The position numbers and the translations under genes are program-made. A DNA stretch of 64,000 bases, from NCBI GenBank assembly GCA_965237965.1, contig CBDEGT010000002.1:558001-622000 (forward strand), in the 5' to 3' direction. The notes under the pieces were generated by a model. That model did not search any database, was not told the origin of the DNA, and worked only from the letters and a program-made list of their open reading frames with translations. Source of the stretch: UBA2988 sp965237965. GTDB lineage: Bacteria; Gemmatimonadota; Gemmatimonadetes; Longimicrobiales; Gaopeijiaceae. Each line of letters begins with the position of its first letter. Position 1 is the stretch's first letter. Positions 26,406 through 35,024 of this stretch are shown here, piece by piece.

Positions 26406-26523
26406 GGGCGCCGAAATTCGCCTGATACGGCGTCAGGCTCCGTGCCGTGACCTGCGGCGTACCATCTAGGTACGTCTCGGCCCCGGTACTCGCCTTCCTT
26501 ATCTCAGACGAATTTGGGCGCCC
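26406..26523. repeat. Long inverted repeat enclosing two hairpins (possible structured RNA)
   Basis: Arms GGGCGCCGAAATTCG (26406-26420) and CGAATTTGGGCGCCC (26509-26523) pair at 14 of 15 positions over 118 bases. Between them lie CCTGA-N7-TCAGG (26421-26437) and CGTACC-ATCTA-GGTACG (26458-26474). A closing helix with two internal stems resembles a three-way junction RNA. A small mobile repeat with 15-base ends is also possible, but no flanking duplication is seen. It lies between the GCH II-like stop and the next methyltransferase. Confidence 0.45.
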
Positions 26524-26550
26524 TTAGCTCGTTGCCCCACGCGACATGCC

Positions 26551-27414
26551 ATGAGTAGCCAGCTCGGCCGCTACTACGACTGGCTCGGCCGCTTCCAGGG
26601 TGTGGCCCGTTGGCTGAGCGGCAGCGGCGACCAGACGCTTACCCTCCATCGCAGGCTGCGCTCGGAGCGCCCCGACGTCACGTCCCATGCGGTCGTGCAC
26701 GAGCGCCTGCTCTCCGCGATCGGACCGATCCGCGACCCTCGTGCGATCGACGCGGGTTGCGGGCTCGGCGGGACCGTTTTTTTTCTTCCCGAGCACCTCG
26801 GCGGACGCCATGACGGAATCACGCTGAGCCAGGACCAGCGGGCACGCGCCGGGCGCGAGGCTCGCCGGCGCCGAGTCGCCGGTGCCTGTCGCTTCCACGT
26901 GCGCTCGTGCGACGACCCGCTCACCGATCTGGTGCCTGACGGAGCGGACTTGATCGTAGCCATCGAATCGCTCGCGCACGCGCGCGACCCGGTCCGCGCG
27001 ATCGCGAACCTGGCGGGATCGCTTCGTCCCGGTGGCAGACTCGCCGTGGTCGACGACGTTCCCGCGGATGCGCTGACGGACGACGATTCCGATTTCGTGG
27101 CGTTCCGGGAGGGGTGGCGCTGCCCGCGGATCGCGCGGTCAGCCGGACTCGCCTCCGCGTTCGGGGATGCCGGTCTCGACGTGGAACACGACGAGGACTT
27201 GACCCCGCTTGTCGTCCCGAGGGATCCAGACCGGCGCGAGCGACTGGTGCGCGTCAATCGCAGGCTGCGGCGTTTACTCGGCGCTACCGCGCTCGGTGAG
27301 CTGGTGGATTCGCTGTACGCGGGACTGATGCTGGAGCGCCTCTACGCGCGCGGACTCATGCGCTACCGCATGCTCGTGGCGTGCAGGCCCCCGAGGGGCG
27401 CACAGCCCGAATAA
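26551..27414 (+). CDS. Class I SAM-dependent methyltransferase
   Basis: A 287-residue methyltransferase of the sterol/tocopherol or polyketide type. Motif I is IDAGCGLGGTVFFLPE (about residues 66-81), the post-I acidic strand is replaced by HDGITLSQDQRARA (the GITLSxxQ pattern common in natural-product and sterol C-methyltransferases), motif II is ADLIVAIESLAHARDPVRAI, and motif III is LRPGGRLAVVDDV. An internal T8 run (about 26779-26786) codes for FF and could be a slippage site. It follows the GCH II-like gene on the same strand but beyond the structured repeat, so its membership in the cluster is uncertain. Confidence 0.82.
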   Translation: MSSQLGRYYDWLGRFQGVARWLSGSGDQTLTLHRRLRSERPDVTSHAVVHERLLSAIGPIRDPRAIDAGCGLGGTVFFLPEHLGGRHDGITLSQDQRARAGREARRRRVAGACRFHVRSCDDPLTDLVPDGADLIVAIESLAHARDPVRAIANLAGSLRPGGRLAVVDDVPADALTDDDSDFVAFREGWRCPRIARSAGLASAFGDAGLDVEHDEDLTPLVVPRDPDRRERLVRVNRRLRRLLGATALGELVDSLYAGLMLERLYARGLMRYRMLVACRPPRGAQPE

Positions 27415-27419
27415 TGGCT

Positions 27420-28825
27420 TCAGCTCAAGCCGGGGCTGCTCAGCGCCTTGGCCAGGCGGTAGAGGAACTCCTGGCCCTCGAAGAACTGGTCCGCCCTGAT
27501 GCGCTCGTTCTGACCGTGTGCGCGCACGTCGTCGATGTCCCCGAACAGGCCGCTTACGCCGTACACTGGGATGCCCGCCTGCCGTAGGTACAGGCCGTCG
27601 GTCGCTCCCGTGCTCATGATGGGGAGGACCGGAACCCCCCACATCGCCGTTGTGATCGAGCGGATGGGGCCAAAAACCTCTTCGGTGAGGGGTGAGGGCG
27701 GGCTGGGATTCGGTTCGTCCTGGGGTGAGACCGTTACTCTGTCTCCTGCCAGCCGCTGGAGCGTCGCGTGCACGGTCACCGGATCTTCCCCGGGAAGAAT
27801 GCGGCAGTTCACGGTGGCGGCGGCGCGCTGCGGCAGGGCGTTGGGGGCATGGCCCCCGGACAGCTCCGTGGCGACGCAGGTCGTGCGCAGGCGGGAGTTG
27901 TAGGCGGGCTCACGCTCGAGCACCGCGACAGCGGCCACGTCGGTCTGGTCGGCGAGCACCCGCCGCATCGCGTCGCCGACCGTACCACCCACGGTTTCGG
28001 CGGTGCCCGTGAAGTAGGCGCGGGTCACCTCGTTGAGCACGACCGGAAAGCGGTGCTCGGAGACCGCGGTCAGCGCGCGGGACAGGTCGTAGATCGCGTT
28101 GTCGGCGCGGGGGAGTGAGCTGTGGCCACCCGGATTCGTCGCTTCGAAGGTGAAGGAAAGGTACACCTTCTCGGAGGCCTGCACGTTGTTCGAGATCCTC
28201 CGACCGCCCTGCTCGGTCCCACCTCCGCCCTCGTTAAGCGCGTACGCCGCGTCGATCCGGTCGCGGTGGTTGGCGATCGCCATGCGACCCCGTTGTGGTC
28301 ACCCCCCTCCTCGTCACCGGTCAACGCAACGATGACGTCGCGATCGGGAACAAAGCCCTCCTCCTTCATCCGGATCAGGTTCGTGACGTAGATCGCCGCT
28401 TCGTCCTTGTCGTCCACCGTGCCGCGCCCGTAGAACCATCCGTTGCGCTCCGTGAAGACGAAGGGGTCGAGCCCCTCGCTCCAGTCATCGGCGCGCGCAG
28501 CGACTACGTCGATGTGCGCGAGCAGGAGAATCGGTTTGCGGGTGTCGCTACGGCCCCGAAGACGCACCACCAGGCTGGGCTCCTCGGGGATCGGACCCGC
28601 GATGAACAGGTCTGCAGGAGCGAAGCCGGCCTGGAGCAGCCTGCGCTCCACGCCACGGACGAGCCCCACCGTGCTGCCCTCGTCTACCGTCGTGTTGGCC
28701 TCAATCATCTCCCGGAGGATGTCCTTGGCCATCGTCTGGTACCGCTCGGGGGAGACGTTCTGGGCGGGCAAGGGGGCGGGAAGCATCAGGACGGCCGCGG
28801 CGGTCACAAAGGCGAGGTTCCTCAT
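27420..28825 (-). pseudogene. Secreted M20-family metallopeptidase, frameshifted
   Basis: Two adjacent frames together make one M20 peptidase of about 468 residues. The N-part (28825 to about 28280) has a signal peptide (MRNLAFVTAAAVLMLPAPL), metal ligands LLLAHIDVV and GRGTVDDKDE, and the catalytic GDEEGGDHNGVAW. The C-part (from about 28277) picks up IANHRDRIDAAYALNEGGGG, then SGGHAPNALPQRA and GATDGLYLRQAGIPVYGV. Only two bases (28278-28279) separate the TGG and ATC codons where three are expected, so one base is missing. Either the gene is broken or this is a base-calling error; everything else looks intact. It is convergent with the methyltransferase gene. Confidence 0.85.
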
Positions 28826-28869
28826 GGAGCGCCTCCGCTGAAGGGGTCGGGGCGGTCTGACCCGTCGCC

Positions 28870-30123
28870 TCAATGGTACTTTCCTGGCACGTCCAGCACT
28901 ACACGCCGGCGGAGCAGCTCACGCACTCTGGGCGTCAGTTGCCCCTCCTCGATCGCCGCGAGGGTGGTGCGCTCGATTGTAATCTCCTCGGGCAGGTAGC
29001 GGCGGCACGACCCGTACTCCTCCTCGTAGTCCTCCGATGGGAAGGCGAGGCGAAGCCGAACGTCGTCACGCGTCTGTTCGACCGCGTAGAGCGGATTCAG
29101 CCCAAGCTTGCCCCGGACAGGCGGTTCGTCGACGAGTGCGTGCGGGCGGAGCACGGAGCGCGCGGTGCCCTCGCCGGACGTCGCGACCACGGTGAGCGCA
29201 GGATCGGCCGCCAGCGCCTTCGCGCCGTCCCGGCGGGCGAGGTCGAGCGGACCTCCAGCCACCACGTCGTCCAGCAGCCGCTCCTCCGCGAAGAGACGCG
29301 GGTTCAAGCTCTCGAACAGGTCGCGATAGCCCTCCGGCGGAAGCGGGTCTCCGTGCGACGGACTCCACACCAGCTGGTTGTGCGCGTGCGTAATCGCGAC
29401 GGCCGCCGGGCCTCCATGGTAGACGAGCCGCTCCATCTCGCCGACGAGTTGCCGCTTGGTCCAGACGTACATGAAGGCGTCGGCGCAGAGCGCGAGGCCG
29501 AACGCGCCGCGCGCGAACGGGAGCGGTGCGTTTCCGTCGCAGCACACCGGCTCGCAGCCAGGAGCGACGCGGTGGGCTGCGAGCCAGAGCTTCGCGAAAT
29601 AGAGATCGGCGATGACCGGGGCGGGTGTGGACACCTCGAGGAGCAGGCGGGTGAGGTGGCCGGAGCCACCGCAGACGTCGATCGCCCGGCCACCGCCCTC
29701 GAGCACGGTTCCAGCGACCGCGCGCACGACTGCGCTCGCCACGACGTAGGACGGGTCCGAGAAGCGGTACAGGAAGTAGACGCTCTCGAGCTCCTCGCCG
29801 AGCGTGTCGGCCAGCTCACGGAAGGTCGTGCCGGGCGTGGTCGCCGCCTCGGCAAAACGGCGCGCGTGCTCCTCGTCCTCCGAGACGAGAATACGGAACG
29901 CTCGATCGGGATCGCCCTCCTCGAGCGCCTCGCGTGCCGACACAGCGCTCGGTTGCAGGTGCAGCACCGGGATCCCCGACACCACGGGGAAGATGCAGCA
30001 GAGGCAGCCGAGGATGCCCTCGATGACGGCGTCGCCCTCGTGACGGTGGGGGAGCGAGTCGACCAACTCGAGCCGGCCGCCGCAGTACGGGCAGCGTAGA
30101 ATGTCGAGCGTCGCGGGCCTCAT
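28870..30123 (-). CDS. Trm112-like zinc-ribbon / SAM methyltransferase fusion
   Basis: A 417-residue protein. The N-terminus is a Trm112/YcaR-like zinc ribbon (LDILRCPYCGGRLELV with a second pair in GCLCCIFPVVSGIPVL); the methyltransferase domain follows (AIDVCGGSGHLTRLLLEV motif I, VIADLYFAKLWLA, VCCDGNAPLPFARGAFGLALCADAFMYV). The C-terminal about 150 residues are unassigned. It probably methylates or otherwise modifies the product of the six-gene operon. Its ATG overlaps the PIG-L stop by 4 bases; it is the last gene of that operon. Confidence 0.78.
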   Translation of the reverse strand: MRPATLDILRCPYCGGRLELVDSLPHRHEGDAVIEGILGCLCCIFPVVSGIPVLHLQPSAVSAREALEEGDPDRAFRILVSEDEEHARRFAEAATTPGTTFRELADTLGEELESVYFLYRFSDPSYVVASAVVRAVAGTVLEGGGRAIDVCGGSGHLTRLLLEVSTPAPVIADLYFAKLWLAAHRVAPGCEPVCCDGNAPLPFARGAFGLALCADAFMYVWTKRQLVGEMERLVYHGGPAAVAITHAHNQLVWSPSHGDPLPPEGYRDLFESLNPRLFAEERLLDDVVAGGPLDLARRDGAKALAADPALTVVATSGEGTARSVLRPHALVDEPPVRGKLGLNPLYAVEQTRDDVRLRLAFPSEDYEEEYGSCRRYLPEEITIERTTLAAIEEGQLTPRVRELLRRRVVLDVPGKYH

Positions 30124-30974
30124 TCGCCCATCGCCTCGCCCAGGCCCTCCAGGACGGGGCGCTGATCCCTTCCGATGGCCGCTCGCCGGAAATGCTCCCA
30201 TCCCAGCCAGCGGCCCGCTTCGTGCTCGTCGATCTGGGCGAAGGGGCTCAGGGAGCTGAATTGGGTCCGGTGGCAGCGGATCGCCGCCAGCTTTCGGTCC
30301 ATCCAGGGACGTACGTCCACCCGGAAGCTCGGAGTGGGCGCTCCGATGCCGAAAGCGTCCGGAGAGATCCCCCACAGGTCGCTTCCGTCCGGCGCGCCAC
30401 CGCGAATGTGCGCGGCGTCCACCACTGCGCGCATCGCTCCCGTCGGCAGGCTGACGTAGTAGAGCGCGGGGGCGCCGGTCCCGAGCGCGGTCACCACGTT
30501 CGTCGCGCGCTCGTGCACGCCAATGTGGTCTCCGTGCCAGTAGAGCCCATCGGAGTCGAACGTGATCACCGCATCGGGACTGCAGCGCTCGAGCGCTGCC
30601 GATATGTCCTCGTCCAGCCCGTCGGTCCAGCGCAGGTAGCCGTCGGGATGGGCCAATTGGACCACTTCGGTGGCTCCCAGCGTGCGGGCCGAGGCAGTCA
30701 GCTCGCGGGCTCGAGCTGAAGCGAGGTCGCCGCCCGGCGCGAGCGCGGGATCGCTGACCGAGCCCAGCTCGCCGCGCGACGCACACACCAGCACCACGTG
30801 CGCGCCTGCGTCGACCGCGCGGGCGAGGGTGCCCCCGCACGCGAGGGCCTCGTCATCCGGGTGCGCGAGCACCACGACGATCGTACGGCCAGCCAGCGAA
30901 CCCGCGTCGCGGGACCCGGCGTCGCCTGCCCGCGCGGCGGCTCGTGCACGTTCGTGGCGCGCCCTTGCCATCAT
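30120..30974 (-). CDS. PIG-L / LmbE-family N-deacetylase
   Basis: A 284-residue zinc deacetylase. The metal motif VVVLAHPDDEALACGG (about residues 34-49) and the later YWHGDHIGVHERATNVV (HxDH) are both present. PIG-L enzymes remove N-acetyl groups from GlcNAc attached to inositol, malate or other groups (MshB, BshB, PIG-L). It starts in a 4-base overlap with a GT4 glycosyltransferase gene, the same partner type found in mycothiol and bacillithiol synthesis. That makes a GlcNAc-transfer-then-deacetylation sequence likely. No cysteine ligase is visible in the window. Confidence 0.88.
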   Translation of the reverse strand: MMARARHERARAAARAGDAGSRDAGSLAGRTIVVVLAHPDDEALACGGTLARAVDAGAHVVLVCASRGELGSVSDPALAPGGDLASARARELTASARTLGATEVVQLAHPDGYLRWTDGLDEDISAALERCSPDAVITFDSDGLYWHGDHIGVHERATNVVTALGTGAPALYYVSLPTGAMRAVVDAAHIRGGAPDGSDLWGISPDAFGIGAPTPSFRVDVRPWMDRKLAAIRCHRTQFSSLSPFAQIDEHEAGRWLGWEHFRRAAIGRDQRPVLEGLGEAMGE

Positions 30975-32032
30975 CCGTTCTGCCCCGGTCCTGCTAATCG
31001 CCGATAGACATCGACGTACTCGTCCACCATGCGTGCGGCTCCGAAACGGTCTACCGCTCGCCCCTGGACGGCGCGGCGGTCGAGCGCGAGCACGCGTGCG
31101 AGCCCACCGACCATGTCGTCGAGGTCGTCGAACACGATCCCGGTCACGCCATCGTCCACCACCTCGCGGACGGCCCCGCGGTCCAGTGCGGCTACGGGCG
31201 TGCCGCACGCCATCGCCTCTGCGAGCACGAGCCCGAAGGGCTCCCGCGCCTGAATCGGGTAGAGCAGCGCACGCGCTCCGCAGTAGAGCCGCACCTTCGT
31301 ATCGTGGTCGGCCTCCCCGTGGTAGACCACGTTGACCCCGTCCACGAGGGAGGCGACGTGCTCGCGGTAGTACTCCTCCTCCCCGCCGGCCAGGATCAGC
31401 CGGATACCGACCCGGCGCGCGACCTCGATCGCCTTCAGTACCCCCTTGCCCTCGGTGAACCGCCCGAGGAAAAGTAGATAGTCGTCCGGGTCTTCCCTAA
31501 GGGAGAACGCGTCGGTGTCGATTCCGTGCAGCACGACGCCCACAACATTCATGCCGTCGAGCAGGCGTGCCTGCTCCTGCGAGACGGCGACGAACGGCGC
31601 CTCCGGGTAGCGCGACCAGAGTCGTACCTCCTCGCGGGTCGGCGAGTGGTGGAGCGTCTGGAGAATCGGGGTCGGACAGATGCGCGCGAACGCGAGGGAC
31701 ATCGGGTAGTACGCAGCCTCGTAGTGAATCAAGTCGAAGTCGTGAGCACGTTCGACCGCGGCTGCGAGGTTGAGCATCTCGCAGAGCTCCCAAGGCCACA
31801 TGCTTTCGTCGTGCCAGTAACCCTGCGCGTAGATCGCGTGCAGCTCTGCCGAGGTGACCGAGTCGCCGGTGGCGAACAGCGTGACGTGGTGGCCGCGCGA
31901 GACCAGCCCTTCTGTGAGCAGCGAGGTCATCACCTCGACCGATCCCGACTTTGGGGGAGGCGTCGAAGTCGCGACTGGCCCCACGTGCGCGATCCGCAGC
32001 GGGCCGTTGCCGGTCGCGGCCCGCGAGCTCAC
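30971..32032 (-). CDS. GT4-family glycosyltransferase
   Basis: A 353-residue GT-B glycosyltransferase. GTG 32032 is chosen because GAGGAGG precedes it and it overlaps the upstream stop as GTGA; the frame is open to 32065. Motifs: IAHVGPVATSTPPPKSGSVEV (N-terminal loop), LLFLGRFTEGKGVLKAIEVA (start of the C-domain) and REPFGLVLAEAMACGTPVAAL (E-x7-E). Proteins of this type (GT4 with the PPKSGS loop) act on nucleotide-linked GlcNAc or hexoses. It is directly coupled to the PIG-L deacetylase gene, suggesting sequential action. Confidence 0.87.
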   Translation of the reverse strand: MSSRAATGNGPLRIAHVGPVATSTPPPKSGSVEVMTSLLTEGLVSRGHHVTLFATGDSVTSAELHAIYAQGYWHDESMWPWELCEMLNLAAAVERAHDFDLIHYEAAYYPMSLAFARICPTPILQTLHHSPTREEVRLWSRYPEAPFVAVSQEQARLLDGMNVVGVVLHGIDTDAFSLREDPDDYLLFLGRFTEGKGVLKAIEVARRVGIRLILAGGEEEYYREHVASLVDGVNVVYHGEADHDTKVRLYCGARALLYPIQAREPFGLVLAEAMACGTPVAALDRGAVREVVDDGVTGIVFDDLDDMVGGLARVLALDRRAVQGRAVDRFGAARMVDEYVDVYRRLAGPGQNG

Positions 32033-33141
32033 GCCTCCTCGATCAGCTTCGTGAGCACTCGGCATCCATCGAAGTGATCCCGCGCAATCTCCTCGGCGCT
32101 ACGGGCATGCCGGGCGTAGTCGCCGTTGATGCGGTCGATCCCGGCCAGCGCCTCGTCCGGGCTCGCGAACGCCAGAAGCCCTTCACCGTGCGGCAGATGG
32201 TCGGTCCACCCCGTGTCCTGCACGAGGGCCGGCCGCCCGGACGCGAGGTAGCACTCGGTACGGTCGCTGAACCAGCCGGAACGCGTGGTCACGTATGTAT
32301 GCTTGGCAACGCCGAACTCGGCGCGCGAGCTCTGGATGAACTGGCGGTACTCCCCCGGCGTGCGTGACACCGCCATCGCGTCCGCCGGGTCCCAGCCGTG
32401 TTCGCGCAGCAAGTTCTGAGGACCGTTCACTGCGATGCGAAAGCGCTGATCGGTGTGCGCAGGAAGGTCCAGAAAGCCGAGGAACTCCTGATCCTTGTTG
32501 CCGCCCACGTCGGCAAAGCTCTCGATGCGCCATGTCATCACGGTGGTGAAGCGATCTCCGGGCGGTACGGAAGGACGCCACTGGTCGAGCGCGATCGGCT
32601 GCCAAGTCGGGTACCACGTGAACGTACCGGTCGGAACCGGAGAAGCTGGTGTGCCGATATTGGCGCCGAATGTGAACAGTCGGTCGAAGCCCTGGAAGAA
32701 CTCTACGTACCACGGCTCCGCCTTCGCAATCGCGAGTTGGGTGAAGGCCGGGTCAGAATCGATGAAGGCTTTGCGGGGGATGCGCACGTACTCGTCCCGC
32801 CAGAACCAACATCCGCCCGAAAGGTTGAGGAAGAGGTCGGCATCGGCGCACCAGCGTCGCACCTCTTCGACGCTTCGCCCGTGGTACGATCCGTCGTAGT
32901 TGACGAGCGCCCAGTGCTCGCCCAAGCCGAACGGCTCCAGCGTGCGGTGAATCAACGCGGTGCCGTAGCCGGGGTCGAGCGTCCGGGCGTTTTGCACCGG
33001 GTCGTACACGCACTCGCCCGTGTCTTCGAGGTAGAGCACTTCGTGGCCGAGGTCGCGCAGCGCCAGCACGTACATGAGGGAGCACCAGGTCACCCCCCCG
33101 AAGGGGTAACGGGCGATGATCCCTGCCACCACGACCTTCAT
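32029..33141 (-). CDS. Glycosyltransferase-like protein (GT-B, CgeB-type)
   Basis: A 370-residue putative glycosyltransferase. The N-terminus starts KVVVAGIIARYPFGGVTWCSL and the fold then follows a GT-B plan. The most telling part is near residue 290: EFGVAKHTYVTTRSGWFSDR then YLASGRPALVQDTGW, the conserved C-domain of glycosyltransferase group 1 proteins of the spore-maturation type. Donor and acceptor are unknown. It overlaps both neighbours by 4 bases (ABC exporter upstream, GT4 downstream), so expression is tightly coupled. Confidence 0.65.
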   Translation of the reverse strand: MKVVVAGIIARYPFGGVTWCSLMYVLALRDLGHEVLYLEDTGECVYDPVQNARTLDPGYGTALIHRTLEPFGLGEHWALVNYDGSYHGRSVEEVRRWCADADLFLNLSGGCWFWRDEYVRIPRKAFIDSDPAFTQLAIAKAEPWYVEFFQGFDRLFTFGANIGTPASPVPTGTFTWYPTWQPIALDQWRPSVPPGDRFTTVMTWRIESFADVGGNKDQEFLGFLDLPAHTDQRFRIAVNGPQNLLREHGWDPADAMAVSRTPGEYRQFIQSSRAEFGVAKHTYVTTRSGWFSDRTECYLASGRPALVQDTGWTDHLPHGEGLLAFASPDEALAGIDRINGDYARHARSAEEIARDHFDGCRVLTKLIEEA

Positions 33142-35024
33142 TCAGTGGTCGCCGATGCTTGGATCAGCTCGTCCACCGTTTCGGGGTCGTCCAGCGAGCG
33201 TCCGAGCGAGAGCCGCTCGCACATGCGCGCGTACAGTGGGCTCGCCTTCAGCAGCTCCTCGTGGCGGCCCTGCGCGGCGATCCGCCCACCGTCGAGCACC
33301 AGGATCCGATCCGCGTCGCGTATGGTCGACAACCGATGCGCGATCACGATCGTGGTGCGGCCCGCCCGCAGCTTCTTGAGTGCGGCGAAGACGACCGCCT
33401 CGGAGATGGCGTCCAACGAAGACGTCGGCTCGTCGAGGATCAGTATCGGTGCATCCTTGAGGAGCGCGCGTGCGACCGAAAGGCGCTGCCGCTCACCGCC
33501 CGACAAACCACCGCCCGCCTCCGCGATCTCCGTGTCGTATCCTTTCGGCAGGCCTACGATGAAGTCGTGCGCGTGCGCGGCACGTGCTGCTGCCTCGATC
33601 TCCTCGGGGGTAGCGTCGAGGCGTCCGTAGCGGAGGTTGTCTGCGATGGTGCCCTGGAGGAGGACGGGCTCCTGTGGCACGATCGCGATCCGGTCGCGGA
33701 GCGAACGGAGACCGTAGCGTCGGACGTCCACGTCGTCCAGCAGCACGAGACCGCTGTTCGCCTCGTAGAGGCGCGGGACGAGGCTCACTAGGGTGGTCTT
33801 GCCTGCTCCGGTGAGACCGACCAGCGCGACCATCTCGCCGGGGGATGCAGTGAAGCTGATGTCGCTGAGGACCTCGGTGCCGTCCGGGTAGCTGAAACCG
33901 ACGCGTTCGTAACGCACGGAGCCGGCGAGTCGATCGGCAGAAAGCGCGTCTGGCGGCTCCAAGGCCTCGGGTTCGATTGCGAGCGTGGCGCGCACCCTGC
34001 GAGCGCCTGCGAGCGCGTCCTGGAGCTGACCGCTCGTGTGTGCGACCTCCGAGAGAGGGCCGTATACCGAGCCCAGGTAGGTGAGCACGACCGTCAGCTC
34101 GCCGATCGTCATCCTACCGTCGATTACGTGCAGACCTCCTACGATCAGCACGAGCGCCGTGCCCAGGAGGGCGATCGTGCTCACCGTGACCGAGAAGAGT
34201 GACTCCTTCCACGTGATCGCAATGCGCGCTTCCATGACTGCGTCTCCGGCTTTCCTGTAGCGCTTAGCCTCGAATGGCTCGCGTGCGAAGCTCTTTACCA
34301 AACGCATTGCCGCAAACACTTCGTACAGCCGCTCGACAAGCCTGGACTCGAGCGACTTCACATCCTCGATCCGATGGACCAGCGTGCGCATGTAGTGCCG
34401 GAGCGAGAGGAACAGGAACGGCACCACGGTGAGCGAGAGCAGCGCGATCGAGGGGTCGATGCTCGCCATTAGGGCGAACATCACCACCAGGGCTGCCGTC
34501 GAGGTGAGAAGCGGAAAGATCCCACTCATCACCAGGTTGTCGATCGAGTACGAGTCGACGTCGATTCGGTAGACCGCGTCGCCCGTGTTCGTGTTTACGT
34601 GGTGGTGGAGGCCGAGGCTCTGAAGGTGCTGAAAGAGCCGGTAGCGCAGGTCGTACACCAGCCGTTGCCCAGTTTCCACTTGCACCTGGGTGGTCTGGAG
34701 GGTCACCAGCTGGTTCGCCAGTGCGAGCACGACGCCGGCCAGCACGACCACAACCAGGAGAGCGACGCGGACCTGCGCGTCGACCGGACCGATCCAGTCG
34801 GCGAGCAGCGGCGGAAGCGGTCGACCGGTCAGCACGTAGTCGAGCACGAAGGCGAGCGGCCAGGGCTGGAGCGCCCCGAGCATGACCTCGAAGAACAACA
34901 GCCCACCGAGCAGTGCAAGGCGGCCGCGGTACGGCTTCAGATACGGCACCATCCACGCGAACAGCGACCCCCGCTGATCATGATGGCCGCGGATCGCACG
35001 GCCGGACTCGGGCGTGTCGCTCAT
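33138..35024 (-). CDS. ABC exporter half-transporter (membrane domain fused to ATPase)
   Basis: A 628-residue MsbA-type half-transporter. Six transmembrane helices fill residues about 30-320; the ATPase has Walker A GLTGAGKTTL (about 410), signature LSGGERQRLSVARAL, Walker B ILILDEPTSSLD (about 530) and the H-loop IVIAHRLSTI. It works as a dimer, exporting lipids, lipid-linked sugars or small molecules. ATG 35024 overlaps the fusion-protein stop by 4 bases; an open frame reaches 35138 but lies inside that gene. Its place between glycosyltransferase genes points to export of the operon's product. Confidence 0.92.
   Translation of the reverse strand: MSDTPESGRAIRGHHDQRGSLFAWMVPYLKPYRGRLALLGGLLFFEVMLGALQPWPLAFVLDYVLTGRPLPPLLADWIGPVDAQVRVALLVVVVLAGVVLALANQLVTLQTTQVQVETGQRLVYDLRYRLFQHLQSLGLHHHVNTNTGDAVYRIDVDSYSIDNLVMSGIFPLLTSTAALVVMFALMASIDPSIALLSLTVVPFLFLSLRHYMRTLVHRIEDVKSLESRLVERLYEVFAAMRLVKSFAREPFEAKRYRKAGDAVMEARIAITWKESLFSVTVSTIALLGTALVLIVGGLHVIDGRMTIGELTVVLTYLGSVYGPLSEVAHTSGQLQDALAGARRVRATLAIEPEALEPPDALSADRLAGSVRYERVGFSYPDGTEVLSDISFTASPGEMVALVGLTGAGKTTLVSLVPRLYEANSGLVLLDDVDVRRYGLRSLRDRIAIVPQEPVLLQGTIADNLRYGRLDATPEEIEAAARAAHAHDFIVGLPKGYDTEIAEAGGGLSGGERQRLSVARALLKDAPILILDEPTSSLDAISEAVVFAALKKLRAGRTTIVIAHRLSTIRDADRILVLDGGRIAAQGRHEELLKASPLYARMCERLSLGRSLDDPETVDELIQASATTE

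Noticed and set aside
30120..32032. Bacillithiol or mycothiol biosynthesis locus
   Set aside because: Only the GT4 and deacetylase steps are matched; no Cys ligase or acetyltransferase, and the neighbours point to exported glycans.
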